From Periweissella cryptocerci (GTDB taxonomy: Bacteria > Bacillota > Bacilli > Lactobacillales > Lactobacillaceae), in contig NZ_CP037940.1 in the NCBI RefSeq assembly GCF_004358325.1, forward strand, positions 310,001-374,000: a stretch of DNA of 64,000 nucleotides, read 5' to 3'. Below, piece by piece: positions 59,329 to 64,000 of the stretch. Position 1 is the stretch's first letter. Every line of letters begins with the position of its first letter. The translations under genes and the position numbers were made by a program. Under the pieces are notes generated by a model that was not told the origin of the DNA, made no database searches, and saw nothing but the letters and a program-made list of their open reading frames with translations.

Positions 59329-60552
59329 TCAATTACCATATGCTAGTTTCACCCAATTGGCAATTTCTTCAGCCACATATTTATTTTGTGGCGTAACTGC
59401 GCCGAGACGGTAACTTGCATAAGATTCAGCAAACTCGTCCGCATCACTTGTATATCCATATGCGCTAATTCCAGCCGCATAATCAGCTGCCGTTTTACTA
59501 GTAGCGGCAATATATTTATTTCTCATCGAAGTAATTACTTTCGTAAAATTGTAATCCCCTGTTGCGGTCATATAAATAAATTGCAGTAAGTGGCCAAACT
59601 CATGTGTTGTTACATAAATCGGTAACATCTTCGCGGACACATGAACACTATAAGTTGTGTACAGCGACACACCATCTGAAAATTTAAACGTACGGTATGT
59701 GTTGCTCTCAGCTGCCATTGTGTCCATTTCGCTAGCTACATTATCAGAAATAAATGAGTCCGGATTAAGCTGTATCGTAATTGTTTTATTAGCGGCGCCA
59801 AAATTCGTGATGGTTTGCGCCTCAGTATCATTCGACTCAAATGTGCTACTATCGGGCGCTTCAACTCTGATGGTGCCACCATCAGCAATGAATTTTTGCG
59901 CCAATGCTTCTTGCTTAACTAGCGTCTCCAAATGTTGTAAATTTAACCCCAGTAACTTGATATCGAGCTTTGCCAATGATTTTGTATCCATTGAAAATCC
60001 TTCGCTATTCATCTGCGTCATCTGGGCTTGCAATTGTGCGGCCGTTTTAATTGGAGCCGCATTAATCACGTTCATCGCCGTCTGCGCAGCATCACTAATG
60101 ATTACGGGCGGGTCAACCGGGGTGGGCTGCACTGTCGGTTTCTTGGGTGGTGCAACGTAGCCACCACTTTTTAGATTTTTAGCTAACACATACCCTTTCA
60201 TTCCACTGAAATAATACAGCTTAACTTGTTGGCCCTTCTTATTGCGCAAAATCACTTGTTTGCGCGTCGTGATTGTCCGTTTTCCCCAGGCACCATTCAC
60301 CCGCTTACCAACTGGTTTATACTGGTACACGTTATGCTTATGATGTTTTTTACCGACCCGTGATTTAACAATTTTGTATTTATGAATATTTGAACCGTGA
60401 AGCCACAAATGATATTTGGTTGCCTTCGTTTTTATGACTTGGGCAGTGACATACTTGGTCGTCGTGGCGGCACTAACCGAATTACCAACGTCGGCAAACA
60501 GCATCGCCAACATTAGGAAAGCCACCACGTAAATTCTAACTTTTTTAAACAT
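59329..60552 (-). CDS. Secreted zinc metallopeptidase with HEFGH motif, lethal-factor/PPEP-like
   Basis: This is a 407-residue protein; the start at 60552 has AGGGAA 9 bases upstream. The signal peptide is about residues 1-28 (ending SVSAAT). An SH3-like Lys/Tyr-rich region (33-131) ends LYYFSGMKGYVLAKNLKSGG, then a Pro-rich linker (133-150). The C-terminal domain (about 220-407) has the zinc motif HEFGH at 317-321 (VTTHEFGHLLQ) and a downstream glutamate in DADEFAESYASYRLG (370-384), the gluzincin layout also found in anthrax lethal factor-type (M34) and PPEP proteins. It is probably an active secreted protease with an unknown substrate. The lethal-factor link is based on motifs only. Confidence 0.82.
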   Translation of the reverse strand: MFKKVRIYVVAFLMLAMLFADVGNSVSAATTTKYVTAQVIKTKATKYHLWLHGSNIHKYKIVKSRVGKKHHKHNVYQYKPVGKRVNGAWGKRTITTRKQVILRNKKGQQVKLYYFSGMKGYVLAKNLKSGGYVAPPKKPTVQPTPVDPPVIISDAAQTAMNVINAAPIKTAAQLQAQMTQMNSEGFSMDTKSLAKLDIKLLGLNLQHLETLVKQEALAQKFIADGGTIRVEAPDSSTFESNDTEAQTITNFGAANKTITIQLNPDSFISDNVASEMDTMAAESNTYRTFKFSDGVSLYTTYSVHVSAKMLPIYVTTHEFGHLLQFIYMTATGDYNFTKVITSMRNKYIAATSKTAADYAAGISAYGYTSDADEFAESYASYRLGAVTPQNKYVAEEIANWVKLAYGN

Positions 60553-60762
60553 AAGACTCACTTCCCTTTCTCAACTTCCACCAATAAGTTAGTCGTTATT
60601 GCCCATTAAAAATTGCAAAAAACGCCAACTGAAAGCATTACCAATTTGGCAACATCCTCCCGTTGACGTTAAACATTTTAATATTTATTCCCTATGCTTA
60701 TTGTAACAAATCACTCAAATTGTGTGGGACATTCTGACCTGTGAAAGGTTATTTACGGCATT

Positions 60763-61467
60763 CTAAGAATCCCCGTGCACAAACCGCTGAAAATTATCAG
60801 CCAGAATCAACTCTAATTCATTTACCCCAATACCGTGTAGCGCGGCAAGATATTGATAGCTGGCTTGCAAGGTCGCAACGTAATCAACATTTTCAACGGC
60901 TATATTTTGCGCCCAAGCGATTGCGTCGATGCCATCAGATTCTACCAAGACACGTTGCAGTGGCACTTGTTGGGCAACTTTCTGAACTGCTTTATCCGTG
61001 AAAACATCAGGCCCGGCGGTAAAATACGTATCTAATGCTAGATATTCTGCTAAATAATCTGGAGTGGCATACCAATGAATTAAGTAGCGATTAGGATAAT
61101 TACGGATTAACGCAAGGATTTCCCGTTCTTGGCCTTTGGTATGGAGCACAACTGGCTTGTGTTGTTTAACCGCAATTGCCAGTTGCTGTTCAAAGACATC
61201 CTGTTGCACCGCTAAATCGACCTGTGTCCAGACACTATCCATACCAATTTCACCGATAATTGCGACCGAGGCTAATAGCGCTGCCAAATCAGCTGGAACT
61301 TGCTCTGCTTTCCATGGGTGAATACCAAAACTAATGTAATTTTGATTATTGGCACGATTATACTCTAATTCTTCTAAGGAATCACTGTTCACAATTCCTT
61401 GAATGTGGTTTAGGTGCTGTAATGGCAATAAACCTACACTATTGTGAAAATGAGCATCAATTAGCAT
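60763..61467 (-). CDS. TatD-family metal-dependent hydrolase
   Basis: This 234-residue TIM-barrel hydrolase starts MLIDAHFHNSVGLLPLQHLN with the metal-binding His-x-His, then FGIHPWKAEQV, IIGEIGMDSVW with the metal Glu, VVLHTKGQEREI, LIHWYATPDYLA and VLVESDGIDAIAW with the catalytic Asp. TatD enzymes are metal-dependent DNases or related phosphoesterases used in DNA repair. It lies alone between surface-protein genes. The 200 bases after it contain no gene. Confidence 0.88.
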   Translation of the reverse strand: MLIDAHFHNSVGLLPLQHLNHIQGIVNSDSLEELEYNRANNQNYISFGIHPWKAEQVPADLAALLASVAIIGEIGMDSVWTQVDLAVQQDVFEQQLAIAVKQHKPVVLHTKGQEREILALIRNYPNRYLIHWYATPDYLAEYLALDTYFTAGPDVFTDKAVQKVAQQVPLQRVLVESDGIDAIAWAQNIAVENVDYVATLQASYQYLAALHGIGVNELELILADNFQRFVHGDS

Positions 61468-61765
61468 TTGGATTTTCCCTTCATGTTCTCATTTGCTGTT
61501 TTTATCTATTCGCACAGCAGTCGCTTGCGGTTATCTGCTTAATTTCTGTGTCGTAATTTTTACGCGCCACACCTAATTATAGCCTATCTGCCATAGCGAC
61601 ATCCTTAATCTCAAATCCTTTGTTTTATGCGCCCAATATCTTAGTTACAGCACCGCAACCTTATTCATGTTTCACATCATTCTCTAATCGAGCACATAGT
61701 TCCTTCGTATTTTATCCATACAATAGATATATTGATTGTCTAAATAAAATATTGGAGTGAATTAT

Positions 61766-64000
61766 ATGAAAACTGAAATGACACCACACTACAAAATGTA
61801 CAAACACGGCAAACAATGGGTTTACGCTAGTTTGACGACCGTTACCCTGCTTAGCGGGTTCGGTGCAACACCAGTTGTTCTCGCTGAAGAACTGGCCACC
61901 GAACGCACTGAAGTCTCTAAGCAAAGTGAACCAGATGCAGAACCAACCCCGAATGTGACCGACCCTACTTTACCACTACCAGCCCCTGAGTTGAGTCCTG
62001 AACCTACGACAGTTGAATACTCGTCAGACGTGAAAGTGACTACTGAAAATAACCTACCGTCTGAAGTTCAAGTAAATAACGCACCAGAAGTTACTTCACT
62101 CGACAGCACAAAGACACAACAAGAAAATACCACCAAAGCTGCATCACCAGTAAAAGAAAAAGGCCCTCGAAACGGTAGCGGTGATGTCCATCATGGCGCT
62201 TTCACCAAAGCTGACTTTACCTTTGATAGTGCTGGGACAACGATTACTGGTTTCAGTTCAACATTTACCAGCGGTGATTATAAAAACTGGGATGGTGTAT
62301 TAACATTCGCACCGGAATTATCAGACGTTATCGGAATTGGTGCGAGTGCCTTTGCCTCAAAAGCTATCGACTCGGTTGATTTTTCCAATCTAACTGAATT
62401 ACAAAAAATGGGTGATTCCGCTTTTGCTGGAACTAGCATCGAGACTCTTAATTTACGACCATTACGTAATCTACAGACTATTGGTGATGGTGCCTTTGTT
62501 ATTACTAATTTGACCAATGTTTTATTTGATAATCCAAACTTAACTTCGATTGGTAACAACGCATTTTATAATGCCACAAATCTGACCACCATTGATTTTA
62601 GTTCTCTCATTAGCTTGCAACAAATTGGCAGATCAGCCTTTTTCAACTGTACAAACCTACAATCCGTTATTTTTGACGATTTGCCTGCACTTACATCGAT
62701 TGGGCTCCAAGCCTTTTCTCAGTGTATTAATTTAGAAACTTTTAAATTTGATAATTTGGATACTTTAACAACAATTAGTGATAATGCTTTTTTTCAATGT
62801 AAAAAACTTAACACGCCAAATTTTGATAATTTACAAGCCTTAGTCTCGATTGGTAAAGAGGCCTTTAATCAATGTAATGCGTTCAAAACAATTAAACTAG
62901 AACACCTTCAAAGCCTAACTAGTATCGGAATTAATGCATTTGCTTCTTGTACTAGTATGGAAAGTATCCAGATTATTGATTTACCTAAACTAACAACGCT
63001 GGCGGCACAAGCTTTTAATAATAATCCGAATGTAAAATCAATTGAAGTCGATAACCTCCCATTATTAACTTCAATTCCAAATGATGTTTTCTATGGTTGT
63101 ACTAGTGCGGAAAGCTTGACACTGACCAACATGCCGGCTTTATTAAGTATTGGGAATCACGCATTTTATAACTTCCATGCTTTAACACAGATTAACGTCG
63201 ATGACCTTAATGCTAGTTTGAATATTAATTCAACTGCATTCGATTCAGTTAAAAATAACGGGATTGTACGGCCAACAAATATCGGTAATGCTTTAATCAC
63301 TGCGCAAAAATTCGTCGATTCTATCAACAGTTGGAATGGCTACTATCAAAATGATAGTACTTGGAAAATTGCCGGTACCGTGTCGCACAAATATCTCGAT
63401 CAATTTGACCATGAAATCACAGTAGATATTAATAACGAGCCCATTACACCATGGACTCAATGGGGGTTAATTAATGATCAATACGACGCCCCAAGTGCAC
63501 CGCTGATTGCTGGATATGGTGAACCTGTGTTAGAATCTGGTACGCTAAATGGCGCCATGACTGGTGGCCCCCAAGAAATTATCTACCGTTACCAAGCTTT
63601 ACCGCTCGCTGCTCAAACCGTTACGATTTATCGGGTTGACACTAACGGTGTTGAAATTGAGGATCCCGAAACTATTGATGGAACTGTTGATGATGACCTC
63701 GACTTAACTCCCAAAGGCTATGACAACTATGATTTCACAGAACTGTATGGCAGTGATTTGCCCGGTACCAGCGCACGCCTTGTTCCCGATTTAAACTGGC
63801 TCCGTGCTGATGAGTTAGCAAATACAACGCTCAAGCTTGGCGCTAACAACGGTCGCAGTTACAAATTTGTCTACACAGCCAAGTCAACTGGCGGCGATAC
63901 TACCCCTGGTACTGGCCCGAACATCATTCCTGGCGACAACACGGATACCTCGACCCCAGACGGCAAACCAACGCCGACACCGGACAATACTACGCCCGAG
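61766..64000 (+). CDS. BspA-like LRR and MucBP adhesin, C-terminus outside the window
   Basis: The frame is open from an ATG at 61766 (GGAGTG 8 bases upstream) to the window end, 745 codons. The KxYKxGKxW signal HYKMYKHGKQWVYASLTTVT nearly copies that of the gene at 56856. After a Pro/Glu/Thr-rich stretch come about ten LRR_5/BspA-type repeats of some 23 residues from about residue 190 to 480 (pattern LTSIGxxAFxxCxxLxxIxFDNL). MucBP-like units follow, such as TVSHKYLDQFDHEITVDINN and VTIYRVDTNGVEIEDPETID, then a Thr/Pro-rich stalk. A sortase motif is expected beyond the edge. It is a likely surface adhesin. Confidence 0.88.
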   Translation, partial: MKTEMTPHYKMYKHGKQWVYASLTTVTLLSGFGATPVVLAEELATERTEVSKQSEPDAEPTPNVTDPTLPLPAPELSPEPTTVEYSSDVKVTTENNLPSEVQVNNAPEVTSLDSTKTQQENTTKAASPVKEKGPRNGSGDVHHGAFTKADFTFDSAGTTITGFSSTFTSGDYKNWDGVLTFAPELSDVIGIGASAFASKAIDSVDFSNLTELQKMGDSAFAGTSIETLNLRPLRNLQTIGDGAFVITNLTNVLFDNPNLTSIGNNAFYNATNLTTIDFSSLISLQQIGRSAFFNCTNLQSVIFDDLPALTSIGLQAFSQCINLETFKFDNLDTLTTISDNAFFQCKKLNTPNFDNLQALVSIGKEAFNQCNAFKTIKLEHLQSLTSIGINAFASCTSMESIQIIDLPKLTTLAAQAFNNNPNVKSIEVDNLPLLTSIPNDVFYGCTSAESLTLTNMPALLSIGNHAFYNFHALTQINVDDLNASLNINSTAFDSVKNNGIVRPTNIGNALITAQKFVDSINSWNGYYQNDSTWKIAGTVSHKYLDQFDHEITVDINNEPITPWTQWGLINDQYDAPSAPLIAGYGEPVLESGTLNGAMTGGPQEIIYRYQALPLAAQTVTIYRVDTNGVEIEDPETIDGTVDDDLDLTPKGYDNYDFTELYGSDLPGTSARLVPDLNWLRADELANTTLKLGANNGRSYKFVYTAKSTGGDTTPGTGPNIIPGDNTDTSTPDGKPTPTPDNTTPE

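Noticed and set aside
1..64000. CRISPR arrays, tRNA or rRNA genes, prophage
   Set aside because: No regularly spaced repeats, no tRNA-like T-arm and acceptor sets, no rRNA sequence and no phage structural genes were found on either strand.

Overview
This low-GC window looks like a chromosomal segment of a heterofermentative lactic acid bacterium of the family Lactobacillaceae, most likely on the Weissella/Periweissella/Leuconostoc branch. This placement is inferred from a KxYKxGKxW-type signal peptide with MucBP repeats, an NADH oxidase next to a glycerol dehydrogenase, a T-box ahead of peptide-binding proteins, and a Lactobacillales-style folate cluster. No rRNA, tRNA, CRISPR array or prophage was seen. 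Most genes are single or in short operons separated by clear Rho-independent terminators.

Layout. 1-3 kb: end of a Na+/H+ antiporter, then an intact ISL3-family insertion sequence with an 8-bp target duplication. 3-9 kb: kup, nox, an orphan AgrA-like LytTR regulator and gldA. 8.9-12.3 kb: a secreted ADP-ribosyltransferase-like protein, a small basic protein and an OatA-type acyltransferase. 12.5-19.2 kb: a methionine-type T-box leader followed by three tandem peptide-binding proteins, the third interrupted by one in-frame TAG. 19.4-25.9 kb: small membrane protein, TetR/SDR pair, MarR/azoreductase pair, glycerophosphodiesterase, DUF898 protein and an NAD(P)-binding protein. 26-28.7 kb: glycerate kinase with a GntP-family permease. 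29-45 kb: membrane and surface proteins, a GH25 lysozyme, two PEBP proteins, AlkD-like DNA repair, menG, GNAT acetyltransferases and small conserved proteins. 45-48.6 kb: folate genes folB-folK-folE-HAM1-folP, without folC. 48.7-52.2 kb: two paralogous MFS transporters and ogt. 52.6-53.9 kb: an IS30-like element with a frameshifted transposase. 54-64 kb: a C39-like secreted protein, an SPFH/NfeD pair, two adhesins (LRR/MucBP with sorting signal) flanking a secreted HEFGH metalloprotease with lethal-factor-like features, and TatD.

The most unusual content is a family of non-coding repeats at 975-1163, 22871-23231, 29099-29330, 38369-38794 and 41661-42365. They carry ends like those of the ISL3-family insertion sequence at 1223-2752. 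The 705-bp copy at 41661-42365 has a perfect 8-bp target duplication, and the 189-bp copy at 975-1163 has a 7/8 duplication, so they appear to be non-autonomous transposons. Their interiors hold no convincing gene but do hold two large multi-branched RNA-like folds. In three copies the outer 21-bp stem of one fold keeps its length while its sequence changes on both sides, which is strong evidence for a conserved structured RNA carried as transposon cargo.

A second theme is secreted, toxin-like enzymes: an R-S-ExE ADP-ribosyltransferase (8861-9745) and an HEFGH metalloprotease (59329-60552). Both have signal peptides and Lys/Tyr-rich SH3-like N-terminal regions resembling that of the GH25 lysozyme (32489-33715), so both may act at the cell wall or on other cells.
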